A DNA stretch of 64,000 nt from Tricholoma matsutake (lineage: Eukaryota; Basidiomycota; Agaricomycetes; Agaricales; Tricholomataceae), in contig AP026540.1 in assembly GCA_026075535.2 (NCBI GenBank), positions 9,734,001 through 9,798,000 on the forward strand, written 5' to 3'. The notes under the pieces are model-generated. The model had not been told where the DNA came from. It made no database searches and saw only the letters and a list, made by a program, of their open reading frames with translations. Below are positions 10,257 to 21,469 of this stretch, piece after piece (within the stretch, counting starts at the first letter, position 1; each line of letters opens with the position of its first letter). Both the position numbers and the translations under genes were made by a program.

Positions 10257-11895
10257 TTAATGCACAATATGATGATGGAAACTGAGGAGCAACAAGGCAT
10301 CCTCGATTTTGATGCCAGGAGAATATTGAGCGGTTGATATTTTCTCCAGCTCTGCATATGACGCAGGTTCGTTAGAGAGGGTCAGTTGGCTGATGGTGAT
10401 ACGAGATGAGGATGCTGATGTTGAAGAAGGAGCTGGTGTTAGCTCAGGGGGAGGCGTTACTGGTTCCTGATACTCGTCCTCGCTCCCAATATCAGAATTA
10501 ATCCCTTGCATATCATAATCGTACCCGTCCAACTCCATAGACGATGACGACGAAGATGAACGCAGGGATGGAGTACCTGCACGAGAAACAGACGTCGAAT
10601 AGGTGTTATGCACACTGTCATAGTCGTCGTCATCTCCGCTACCAGGTCGTTTGACCCTCTTCCGAGCTGTTTGACGAAGGTTGCGGAACCAGTTCGTCAC
10701 TTTGCCGACATCCCTATAAATAGAATAAAGTCAACAAACGGCGCATTGTCGAATTCATGCAGAAAGTCGTACATTCCAATCTCAAGAGCCAAGGCGGTGC
10801 GCTCCTCGATTGAAGGAGCTTGGGTCTTTGTGTACAAGTCTTTCAAAGCGTCGAGCTGATATGGCTCTGGGCGTGACCGTCTTGTTCGAGAAAATGAGGA
10901 CGCAGATGTGCTGTACGGAGTTGAACTTCGACGAGATGATCGATGAGGGAGATCATCCATGGAAGGAGAGATACTAGGCGAACGGTATTCTCCGGATCCA
11001 GGCGCGGAATAATGGCCGTTGGTTTGGGTCAATGACAACGATGGTTGATTGGAAGGCGGAGGGAAGCCTGAATATGTCCGGGATTCACCATGGTGTTCCG
11101 AAGCCGGTGTAAAGAGTACGTCAACATCATCTCTTCTCTTCTTGGCAAGGCTACGTTGATTTTGGAACCAATTGGTGATGCTTTGATAACGCCTAGCGAC
11201 AAGAGGGTTAATATGGGTGAGGAAGGATAGATAAAGACAGAGCACTTACATTCCGATGCGTTCTGCCAAGAGTTGACGCTGATCAGTGGTTGGATGGGGA
11301 TTAATATTGTATAATTTTTTAAGCTCGTCGGTCTGCTCAGCAGTAGGACGGACCCTCATTCTACGAGGCATGGATTCGGTCTCTGAGAGAAAATGAGAAT
11401 GATCAGGATTGCCTGCGTAAAAGGAAGCAAGAGGGTGAGAATGATCAGGTGGGGCTGTGGACGTTGGGCGGGAGTGGTAAATGTCTATAGGAGAGTATTC
11501 GTCGTCGTGGAAATCGTCAAAGACGGGACGGTAAGGGTTTGTTTTGTGGGATGTCGGAGGAGGATCAGTAGATGCTGAGAGGGGACTTATAGGCGAAGTA
11601 TCGTATGAAACCCCACGTGTTCGTTTCTTTGAGGATGCTCTTTTATTCTGAAACCAAGCATTTACAGTCTTTGTCTCCCTTGACATATAGATTAGATATG
11701 ATATGGAAAGAAAGAAAGAAAGAAAGAAAGAAAGAAAACATACATGCCAAGCCTCGCAGCCAAAGAAGTGCGAAGGTCTAAAGAGGGGTGTTCATCTTTA
11801 TCATAGAGCTCGTTTAAAGCGGCGAGCTGTGAGGGGGAATGGCGATGCCTTGGCTTCTTCTGCCTATCTTTTAGGGGGAGTACAAGAGGAGGCAT
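10257..11895 (-). CDS. Transcription factor with three tandem homeodomains
   Basis: Four exons, 11895-11744, 11678-11250, 11192-10773 and 10713-10257; 1458 nt, 485 aa. Each exon junction falls inside a homeodomain. HD1: 'SPSQLAALNELYDKDEHPS', 'LAARLGM', then 'TVNAWFQNKRASSKKR'. HD2: 'TAEQTDELKKLYNINPHPT', 'LAERIGM', 'SITNWFQNQRSLAKKRR'. HD3: 'EPYQLDALKDLYTKTQAPS', 'LALEIGM', 'VTNWFRNLRQTARKR'. All three carry the recognition-helix WFxNxR core and the standard 60-residue spacing. Linkers are Ser/Pro/acidic-rich, and the C-terminus is acidic and Ser/Thr-rich, so it may activate. In each domain the intron interrupts the Met codon after its second base. Nuclear DNA-binding is inferred from the fold; targets are unknown. 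Not a mating-type HD1/HD2 pair by its layout. Confidence 0.88.
11706..11737. repeat. GAAA/CTTT tetranucleotide microsatellite
   Basis: About eight AAAG units on the plus strand, inside the first intron of the triple-homeodomain gene. On the coding strand it is a CTTT tract next to the donor. A run of nine or more G lies just upstream of the gene at about 11900-11911. Confidence 0.9.
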
Positions 11896-12186
11896 TAGAG
11901 GGGGGGGGGGGGTCTATGAGAGAGACTTAGGAGGAAGAAGGGATTGGGTATTACAAACAGCCATTAACTCTTTATTAGCTGACTACCTTTCCGGAAATGC
12001 CAGACTCTATAGTAACTTCCTTACTTTCCCACCCTCAGCCTTTACTTATTTACTTACTTACCGGTCCTGGTACCTCGAGCTCGCTATACCTCTGAGCTCT
12101 AATTTCTCATCATATGCGGCGTTTAGTAGCTGATTATCATTCCATGTGTGGTATCATATATCATATACTAGGTAACTTACTTGTGT

Positions 12187-13987
12187 TTACTCTTCATCGG
12201 GATCAATATTCCGTATCCACGCCCCGATTGATCCTCTGTCATGTTGAATTAAGTTACAACTTTCGTCTGGTCATCATACAACTCACAGAAATCCCTCATG
12301 TCGTAGGAACACTGCTCGCTTTGTTCCTTTGCTCCAGAAGCGGATAGCATAAGACAATGTCGTAATTGTAGCCGCATGTCCTATACAACTTGGTTCAGCC
12401 TTTTATTGACGGCTTGTCATATCATGTCTTGAATACCTCTAATGAAACATCCGCCAAAATATATCCGGTCTAGGTTGTATTTTTCTGCATTCATATACCT
12501 AAAGTTTTCGCGGTTATTACTAGGCTTATCAATTAACCCGAACCCAAGGTTACGATACTCACGCTATCTGACCAATATTGTTCGACACTGCATAGAGTAA
12601 ACTCTTGCTAATATCTTCTGGTGAGAATGTCGCTTTCTCGCCTCCCTTCTTGAAAACTTTCCCAAAGGAGCTAGCGATCATCGTGGATTTCAGGCCAAGT
12701 TTACTGTAATCTTGTCCATATATATCCCCGACTAGCATATCCACTTTGGAATTATCCCCTTGCTCCGAAAACGCAAGCATCTCTGCGGGGGGCGAGATTT
12801 AAGCAATTTATATATATATATATATAGCTAAGATTTACACTTACCATCGAATGTCGTCGCAGGTGTCAGCAGACTGAGTAAGCCCCACAGGGTACCTCCT
12901 CCCAAACTTGTCCCACTAACACGTTCAAACTTGCCATCCTCGTCTACCCGGATGATGGAAACACCGGATCCAATGTTGACAAGTAAACATGGGAACTGGG
13001 GTGTGGGATTGCTCTCAAATGTCACTCCATATTCTGGGGGATTGGGGCTGGGGCGGTCCAATTCAGCGTAGGGGCCCGTAGTCGGTGGTGGAATCTTTGG
13101 GGTAGAGCCGGGGTTTTTCGAGGCAGAGTGAATTAGCTCGTCAGAGAAGTAGTAGACCTCATCAGGTATCAGAGTGATAAATTTGAGACCTTCGATGAGG
13201 CATGCCATCTCGTCCTCTCTCCTCACCTCCACTCGTAGTGTGTCTTTGAAAAGCTCATAGAACCGGTGCGCGCCACCGCCCGTCGCCATTATTTTCACTC
13301 CTTTACGCATCTCCTCTATGGATACATGGTTAACCTGCGCAGATCGTTCGATCAACGTCTGTATGAATTCGACACATTCGTGGATATTGTCCGTTTCAAA
13401 CCGTTCAAAGTTCAGGGAGCCGCCTGGAAAGTGATGTGACGTCCGACGTATCAACGTATCTCGAAGAAGATCGTTGCTCAACCCGACAAGCCCATTCCCC
13501 ATGTGGGCAGGCTCCAATATTGAAGGCGTCAAGGCACCGTTTAGTTTGATCCCAGAGCGTGCTGGACTCGCTGGCTGCGATGAGTTTACATGGCTGTAGG
13601 AAGGTGAAAGCGATCTTGGGGTGGAGATAGCGCTAACATCGATGGACCCACAGATAGCGACCACTGAGGGAGAAGCAGGTGGTTCCGGAGATCGTGTAAA
13701 GTACGCAACTTTGGCTAGTGACCCGCCAACCTTGTAATAAATATGAGTTACGACCTCAAGAGAATAATCGGGAAATGTAGCAACTTACATCCACCGCAAT
13801 GTGCGACACTGGTTCGATGTGATTTGGAAAATAGATCCCTCGACTATCCCGGGTCTGCAACACAAAGTGAAGGAGGGCTTCACCAGAGTGATATCACTCA
13901 TACCTCGGGTGACTCTTCCGACAAAATCACTGCACCTCGAGTGTCGACGTGAATCACTTTTGGAGAGGGTAAGGACGGTGCAGACAT
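12187..13987 (-). CDS. CAB1: Pantothenate kinase, eukaryotic type II
   Basis: First committed step of coenzyme A synthesis: ATP-dependent phosphorylation of pantothenate in the cytosol. Seven exons (13987-13904, 13854-13789, 13730-12845, 12782-12563, 12498-12437, 12380-12287, 12235-12187), 1461 nt, 486 aa. Motifs: 'HIAVDVGGSLAKVAYF' (ATP-binding, DIGGTL-like), 'KIMATGGGAHRF' with the Gly-rich turn, 'LLVNIGSGVSI', 'GTSLGGGTLWGL', then 'SNNIGQIAYM', 'DRIYFGGCFIRGH', 'YAIRFWSKG' and C-terminal 'HEGFLGSIGAW', all collinear with human PANK. There is a low-complexity Ser/Pro insert near residues 70-110 and another after 'HSASKNP'. An AT microsatellite sits in the intron near 12815. Confidence 0.93.
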
Positions 13988-14231
13988 TGCGAAGTCGTCC
14001 GAGGTCGTAGCTTTATTTAATATGTCCCAGCATCAAAGCGGTGTAATAAAAGCTGTCGTGTCACTGTCAGACGACTTTTCAAGACAATCTCACCGGTAAG
14101 GCTCGCAAGACCCGGAGCTTAGCTGGTAAGCATCTTGCAAATCGGAATCACCGCACTATCAAAATAACAATTCCCAGTCATACTCCAAGATCCCACAATC
14201 ATGTATTCTATAGTATGTATAACAACAACCA

Positions 14232-17200
14232 TCAGCCACCCACGGCCGCGAGTACAAGATTACACGCCTCCTGCCTTTCCGCTCGGACCCCCAGCTCCAG
14301 CGTCACGCCTTCACCTCGGGAGAACGTCATCCGACAGCGTACGAGAACTTTACCACCACCACCCGTCACGAGTCCAGATAGTTGAAGGGTGTGAACCGAA
14401 GTTGATGTCGGCGACTCCGTACCCCCAAGTGGTTCCATGTTGAGAACCTCAATGATAGAATCGCATGCGGCTAACAAAAAAGAGACATATGTCACATTGG
14501 TCAGAAGCTCATTCAGCACAGAACCGACCTTTCAGGCTGTCCATGGCAGATAAAGAAAATGTCTCCGTGGCAGTTGCAGCTGAGCGTAGTCTGTCCCATT
14601 CCGACCCGAATGTAACATAATTCGGAATAATGTAATCGCCACCAGCACTGAGTTCGATCTCTTCAAGCTGGTACTCATCTTCGTATCCTTCTTCCTCGGG
14701 TTCTCCGGTTGATGGATCCAGTTCTTTACTCACGAACTTGAGTGTGCATTGGAACGAGGCAACTGCATATTGTTCCGGTGACTCGCGGGTGAATGACGCA
14801 TAGACAATGCCTGGTGAACTTGCAGCACTCAAGGACGGTAGGACGATAATGAAGTCTTCTGTCAAGCCAGAGTCCTCCGCTTGGGGCTGCATGATTACAG
14901 AGACCCCTTCCAGAACCGTATCGGGCAAAGTGTTTGATACGTTGTACTACGAGAAAAATCAGCATCTACCCTGCGTATGACGAGTCGAAGCTTACCTGGA
15001 AGACGATGTGCTCCGCAAAGATGTGCTTGACGCATGTAACCTGGTATTCCGTCTCGCTCTCGGTCAGTTGAACAGGGTTTATACCGCTATTTAACACAGA
15101 ACCATAAGAAGAAAATTCTGGAACGTCTGCCAGCTGGTGAGCATAAGCGGATTGTTTTTCTGCTGCTGATGGAGGAGGAGGTGCATCGGAAACTTTCTTG
15201 GAAGCGGGAACACCAATGGTATCGAGGGTAGTTGGACCTATGAATTCATCCTGTCAGCCATGAAAATCTTCACATAATACGGCGAACGCACGAGCAGCAT
15301 CTTGAGCAGCCTGAGCACGGCTAATCCTAGGTATTGAGGATACATCGAAAGGTTTCGCAGAAGCAGAGGCATCCTTGACATAAGCAACAAGCTTTGACTC
15401 AAGAGCGGCTAGAGAGAACACGGATTCTACAATACAACATTTTGAGCAGACGGAGATTGAGAAGGGGCTAAATTTCTGACCTTCCTTGACATAAGTATCA
15501 GCTAAAGGCTTGTCTCCAAACACTTTGAGGTAAAGTGCTGCACGATCTCGCACTTCGTCATCGACATCTTCCAGACATCTGTGATTGCAAAATAATCAAG
15601 TTGGGCTTAATTCAGGGCGCAATAACAACACGAACCGATTCAGGAGAACATTTATACTCTTCCTCAGGGCGGCATCGATGGAATTTACACCAAACTTCGC
15701 CAAACTCGAAACTGCTGCCGCTCTGACAGTCGCATTTTCGAGAACCACTCGATTATAGATAAACCGGATATATTTCGCGGGCTGTGGTGACTTCGGTCCT
15801 TCCCTACCAAGCAGATGAAGGATTCGAACAGAGAGCTTCGTGAACTCGCAGTCTTCAATGAATTCACAGAGATGCGACAAAGCCTGCTCTTTTGATTCAC
15901 CGATGAATTTTATCATGTCGAAGATTGCCTCCACGACTGCCCGCTTGAAATCATAACCGCCTTCGTCCCGTAGAACACCAGAAAGGAAGGTGAGCATGGA
16001 TGCATGTTTGGCGGGGAATTTCAAGCAAAGCGAACGAATGGCCTCAACGATGATGACCTTGAATTCATCACTGATTTCAGTCATGAAGCCGGTGATTTGT
16101 TTGATAAGACGGTCCACAGATGCCTCGTTGCCGGTCTATGAAGACTTGCATAAATATTAAACATTCAACAAGCAAGCTCAGACTAACCTTCAGAAGTGTA
16201 GTTATGGCATACGTGGCAACGCTTCTATTTTGGTCAGCAATCAGGCTTTCTAGATCGACATTGCAGGTAGCCACGCTTGTGGGATGTGATAGAGCAAGGG
16301 CCGCGAGGGTCCGCGTAGCAGCGAATTTAAGAACAGGCTTGGGCGAGGACAAGAAGAGCTGCAGAACTAGCATTTCATTCCATAAATATACTATAAATGA
16401 AGTGATAAAACAGTGACTGACCCGATATTGGTTTTGTCAACTGTGCTGCTGTTACGTTCTTCATCTCACAGATGGCTCGTGCGGCTTCAAAGTTGACCAT
16501 ATCACTTTTGTGTCGCAACCAACCATCCAGCAGTTCAAGCATTTGTTTCTGAACACTAGACGGGAATTGATCATCGGATCAGAATCTCGGTTGCCACCAC
16601 GTACTTTGGATCCTCGTCCATAACCTTGGCAGTATATCGAATGAGCATGCACAATGCCATGGGGTTTTTGAGTGTCGTCCCGGATCCAGTTTTGCCACCA
16701 CCGAGTTGTTGTATCATTTTCGTCACAGCCATACGATCTTGCTGGCGAATAAGGTACAAGAGGCCGAGAGCGTGGTATTGCGTGACATAGCTAGAGGAGG
16801 CGATAGTTTGAGGACCGCTTGGTTGGGACGTTCCACCAAAGCCGAGATAAGAACTGCCGCCGGTAGAAGCAAAGAAAGAGGTGTTCGATTTTGCACTGAC
16901 GGCCTCTTGCGCTTCGTTGACCCAGCGCTTGACGACGTCCTTCGCAGCAGGGAAGAGATGATATGCTGAGACTAGGGCGGCGGAAGAGATGGAGGGGTTG
17001 CGATCTACGATGGCGGCTTTGAAGAATCGTTCAACACCCTGAGCCATTGAGGGCTTGAAAGAATATATATATATGAGTTTGCCATCGAATGTACAAAAAC
17101 TAAAAACACACGTCGATGATACGGCATAGCGCTCGAATTGCGTTTGGTCGGTATATAACTTCAGAGTTTGGTTGCATATCCTTCATGATACTACTTGTGA

Positions 17201-17570
17201 CCATGATTACATCTTCAGCCGTAGTCGCCAGTTCTTTGATCGCCAAGTAAACAGCCTGCCGCAATGCGCTCTTTGGATAACGTGAGGTTTGTATACGAAT
17301 GGTACATATCGATATACTACTCACATCCTTATGCTGGAATAATTTTGTTGTGCCAAAAAATAACGTCGTAGCCTCCTGAGTACCAAAGGTCTCCCCAATA
17401 TACAGCAGGTATACGATCCGCGTGAGTAGTGTCCTGCACTTTCGTGGACTAATTGGTGAATCATTGAAGACCCGAGCTTCCTGTATAATGGTCGTCTTGT
17501 TATTGTAGTACGAACTGAGCCCAAGTTCTTCCTCCTTTTTGGACGGGAGCACCATGGCAAACGAAGCCAT
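14232..17570 (-). CDS. SEC21: Coatomer subunit gamma (COPI, Sec21)
   Basis: Structural subunit of the COPI coat for Golgi-to-ER retrograde vesicles; it binds Arf1 and p24 tails. The N-terminus '[32 protein letters not shown]' and '[16 protein letters not shown]' match gamma-COP. The adaptin-type HEAT trunk follows, with '[21 protein letters not shown]' and '[18 protein letters not shown]'. The C-terminal appendage is seen as '[17 protein letters not shown]' and the beta-sandwich/platform segment ending '[11 protein letters not shown]'. Multiple introns of 50-70 nt; the longest exons are about 0.5 kb. The start at 17570 gives the family-typical short leader before the KKEEE stretch. No broken frame was found. 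Minus strand, tail to head with the upstream casein kinase gene. Confidence 0.93.
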
Positions 17571-18598
17571 TTCCGCAAAAAGTTATATGTGGACGTGGAA
17601 TGTTTGTTTGGCGTTACAGTGACAAGTCGCTCTCGAGTTGTTTGGCATTAAGCTTGAATATCAATTCAATTAAGTGCAGGAGCGCAGGTAAACCGATATA
17701 TAATGTACTATAACACAACGCATCTGAGTTAATCGGAAAGGGAGACGTAGGAAATTTGTAGAGTTCGTCAGATCGAGTTCGGGTGGTGGCGCGTTCGGTT
17801 GACTCTACATGCTTCTCAACCCCCTTCAATACCATCACTCCAAATCTCTAACCAGCTCCTGATATCCCCGACAAACCGCAGATGCAACGCCCTCTCCCAT
17901 CCCTCTCGCCCTCCGCAGTTGTAAAACCTAGAGGTGGATGATGTGAGGACTACAAATGACAGTGATACAATGGCAAGGTGGGGAAGTAGTGAATAGGAAA
18001 TGTTTGTATGGTATGAAAGAAATGGGAAGGGATGATATAACAATGGAGGGGATGGAGAAAAGAAGAAAAGAAGTAGTAATGTTGCAAGTACACGGGCGCT
18101 AAGACGAGACAACGCCATGTTATGAGAAGGATGAGGCAGCCACCCACACGCGAAGGTGAAGAGTGGCCTGAATAGAAACAAGCGTCCGTGCAAGAATAAT
18201 AAGCGAGGCAACAATAAGCCATGTAATGATGGTAGTGTAATGTAACATGTTACTCCCGATGTCAGCACACCATGGACGTGGCGCATATAGTGTGGGGATA
18301 GATGTGAGAGGAAACTGTGTGAAAGCCACGGGAGGAGGGAACGAGGGGAAGTTGTGAGCACATGTTGAGAGCTGGTACTGGACGTGCCCCGACTAAACCG
18401 GTCCAACTACCCACACTCCCCAAGTCTTTCATCTACAGTCGAGCCTTCTGGGAGCACAGCTCGACCTTGCACCACTAGCAGCATAAACGACCACGGACCG
18501 GGCGAAACCCCTCAACAACACCTACCCCTCCACCAAAATCGCCCGGCCGCACTCGAAGCGCGAAGATCCAAAAAGCTACCGCATGATCCGATCATCAT
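17571..18598. other. Intergenic region, at most a small ORF
   Basis: About 1 kb between gamma-COP and casein kinase I. It is pyrimidine-rich on the minus strand. A 69-codon minus-strand ORF (18329-18120) contains one good hydrophobic helix (ITTWLIVASLIIL-like), but it has no visible family or conserved context, so I do not call it a gene. Confidence 0.4.
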
Positions 18599-19851
18599 TT
18601 ACCACAGTTCCGCACCTTCACGACGTCCACCACGATGTGGTCCGATGGGAGTAGGCACAGCTTGCTGGGCCTGACGAGTGTGCGAGCGGAGCCTGTTGCG
18701 AAAAAGATTTGAACAAGACCTTTGACCACACCGACATGCTACTTACATTCGGTCACTGGCGCGGTGATCCTCCTCCTCCTGGACAACCTTCCTCCTAGCG
18801 GCAGCCTTGCTGCTTCCAGCAGCATTGTCGTCCTGAGTGTTGCGCTGGACACTCCAGTCGAAAACGTAGTCGTACTGGTAGCCCTCCCGGACAAAGAGGT
18901 CACGGAACAGCTTGCGCAGGTACGAATAATCGGGCTTATCATCGAAGCGGAGAGCGCGGGTGTAGTTCAAGAAAATTCCGAACTCGTTGGGGAACGCACG
19001 GCAGAGCATATCGGTGGGCGTGGTCATCTTCTTCTCCATAATTCGGTCATATTTCTGCTTCTTGGTAGCAGCCTTCAGACCCTGCCAGGGGAGAGCGCCA
19101 CGGAGGAAATACATCAATACATATGCGAGGGATTCCAGATCGTCGCGGCGAGCTTGCTCGACACCCAGATGGGTGTTAATTGACGTGTAGCGAGCAGTAC
19201 CTGTTAAATTCTTGTTCTCCCTGTACGGGATGTGGAGATGAGTCTTGGGGTCGCGGAACTTCTTCGCGAGACCAAAGTCGATGACGTTGACCTGATTTCC
19301 CCGCTTGCCGATGCCCATCAAAAAATTGTCTGGCTTGATGTCACGGTGAATGAAGTTACGGGAGTGGATATATTCAATCCGGGAAATCTAAAAAAAGTCA
19401 GAAAGAGAATCATTCAAAGATATGCTACAGTAGCTCACTAGCTGGTCTGCAAGGAGGAGGACAGTCTTGAGGCTAAACTTGCGGTTGCAGAAGTTGAATA
19501 GGTCCTCGAGGGAGGGTCCGAGAAGATCGAGGACCATGGCGTTGTAATCGCATTCGGTACCGAACCATCGGACGAACGGAACACCAACACCCCCTGCCAA
19601 GGTCTTGTAGACCTTGGATTCGTACTCAAGTTGAGGGTGCTTGGCCTTGACAGACTCTAACTTGATTGCCACTTCTTCCCCGGAGATGATATTGATCCCG
19701 AGGTAGATGTCGCCTAAAGGGAGTTGTTCAGCGACCGAAAATTACCAATACAAGTAATAGACGCACCAAAAGAGCCAGAACCAATCTTCTTGCCAAGCCT
19801 GTACTTGCCACCAACACGAAGATCGAGTCTATGAGACGCAGAGTCTGCCAT
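18599..19851 (-). CDS. HRR25: Casein kinase I (Hrr25/Hhp1 type)
   Basis: Acidophilic Ser/Thr kinase of the CK1 delta/epsilon group, with roles in DNA damage response, vesicle traffic and meiosis in yeasts. From the N-terminus: '[21 protein letters not shown]' (Gly-loop; split across lines here by an intron), 'EVAIKLE' (catalytic Lys), '[14 protein letters not shown]' (HRD loop), '[12 protein letters not shown]' (DFG), '[21 protein letters not shown]' (CK1 signature in place of APE), and '[20 protein letters not shown]'. The C-tail is short: after a small exon starting in the Met codon near 18745 it ends at TAA 18599-18601, rich in Arg/Gln. Long-tailed CK1 isoforms are therefore excluded. Start ATG 19849-19851 gives the normal MADSxSxRLDLRVG leader. 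Confidence 0.93.
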
Positions 19852-21469
19852 GTATTAAAAACAGGGGAAACTGCGAAAAAGAAATATGGTGAGTGAAAGG
19901 TAAGAGAGGCGACAGAGATAGGGAAGGCGTTAGGAAAGAACCGGGGAATTTTGTAGTAGTTAAGGGCAGGAGAGCGTGTGGATCAGATGCTGTCAACACA
20001 AACGTAAGAAGTTCCTGATTTCGGGGTGTGGGGTGCGGAAGCGAACTGGTGAATGATCGCAAGACATGCATTGAATATTTTTTTTGCCAGCAGACCCAAG
20101 CGCGACACGAGAGATTACGCTGATGAACACGTTTCTGGGACAACGTGCCACCGCGGGAATGGTGCGGAAACCACGGTGACAAGAGATATGAATGAAGAAT
20201 CCAAAAAAAAGGGGGGGGTCAAGGATGAGGGGGACTTACAGAGTATATGACAAGAAGAGGGATAGAGAAGCAAATTTGTAGAAAGGATGAGGGTTTGGAG
20301 GAAGAGAGGACGAGGATACAAGGCGAACCAAAAGCTGTGCAGGCGGAGTACCAATTTGAGATGATTCAGCTGCACCTCCGCTCACCCGCTGTAGTCAATA
20401 GGCTTTTTGTATTTACATCCCTTTTAGCGGCGTTTGCTCCTTCCCGCATTTTTTGCGTCTCATTTTGCTTCCATTAATATACCTAAGGACAGTTGATAGT
20501 GGGTCCAATGTATTATGATTGATTGACCCACCCTGCTTGTCACGGATTTCGCTGCCATCGCTCACACTTTGGCTCTGGGTACGCCGAGCCTGCTGACACT
20601 CAACCCTGTCAGTTGACCGGATATCATGGCATTGATCATGAACCAGTGCTAAATAAGGACTGCGGGCATAGCGTACAAGGCTACGATATGTTTCCGTAGC
20701 TCTCTCTTCCTGCGTCACTCTCGGATCATGATCACTAGGTCTCCTTTCTACTTTCTACTCCTTTCTCACTCACCCCTCATGACTCTCGATTCGCCGTTTG
20801 GCTGCCGGAGACATAGCTTCCGACAGTAAGTCAAATCTTCCATCAGGTGGTTTACACGAGGATTCGTTGTGGGCCTTCAATATCGCTCTGTTGGAGCTGA
20901 GCGTTGATCAATGTACCGGTCTACGCGTAACATATCGCCCTGCTATCTTTCATGCTTAAATCATGCATCATTGCACATGTGTACGATCATTTGTTATCTA
21001 TCCATCGAGGTAAGTGCTCTTTCTCCTTCATTCAGATGTCGATAAGTAGATTGGTGGACTTTCCCGGTGCGCAGATTATCAATGCATGAGTATACTTAAC
21101 TTTAGTTCTGTGAGCCTTATGATCCTACGTAAGGTTCCTACAAAGCAACATTGTCTTGACTTTGTCCGGATCCGACATGTGTACCGAGTATCAGATGAAG
21201 GTTCAAATGTTCATGCAACGTTCAGGCATCATGGAAGACGAGTGCCTTCTGGAAGTGTTGGTATCCAATGTACTGCACTAGCCATTTTCCTAATTGGGCC
21301 AGCGATCATATCGTATTTGTGTTGTGAAGGACAGCAGATTTCCCATCATCACCCTGCTTGACCGTCGTCTAAGCCAGCTGCTAGCTCAGTTGAACTTGGC
21401 CCCCATCTACGTTCGTTCTAAAGGTCTTTTATCTCTCATTACACCGTCCTCTCCTTTCAACCAGACAAC
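19852..21469. promoter_or_regulatory. Divergent intergenic region, CK1 / chitin synthase
   Basis: 1.6 kb between two divergent start codons. The first 450 bp (purine-rich on plus) are likely the CK1 leader, perhaps with a 5' UTR intron. Pyrimidine-rich sequence near 21410-21465 directly precedes the chitin synthase ATG, as expected for a strongly expressed fungal gene. No further gene recognised. Confidence 0.45.

Noticed and set aside
17816..18406. Minus-strand 196-codon ORF between gamma-COP and casein kinase I
   Set aside because: Low-complexity Leu/Ser/His/Pro composition from pyrimidine-rich DNA, no family motif, overlaps promoter sequence of gamma-COP.
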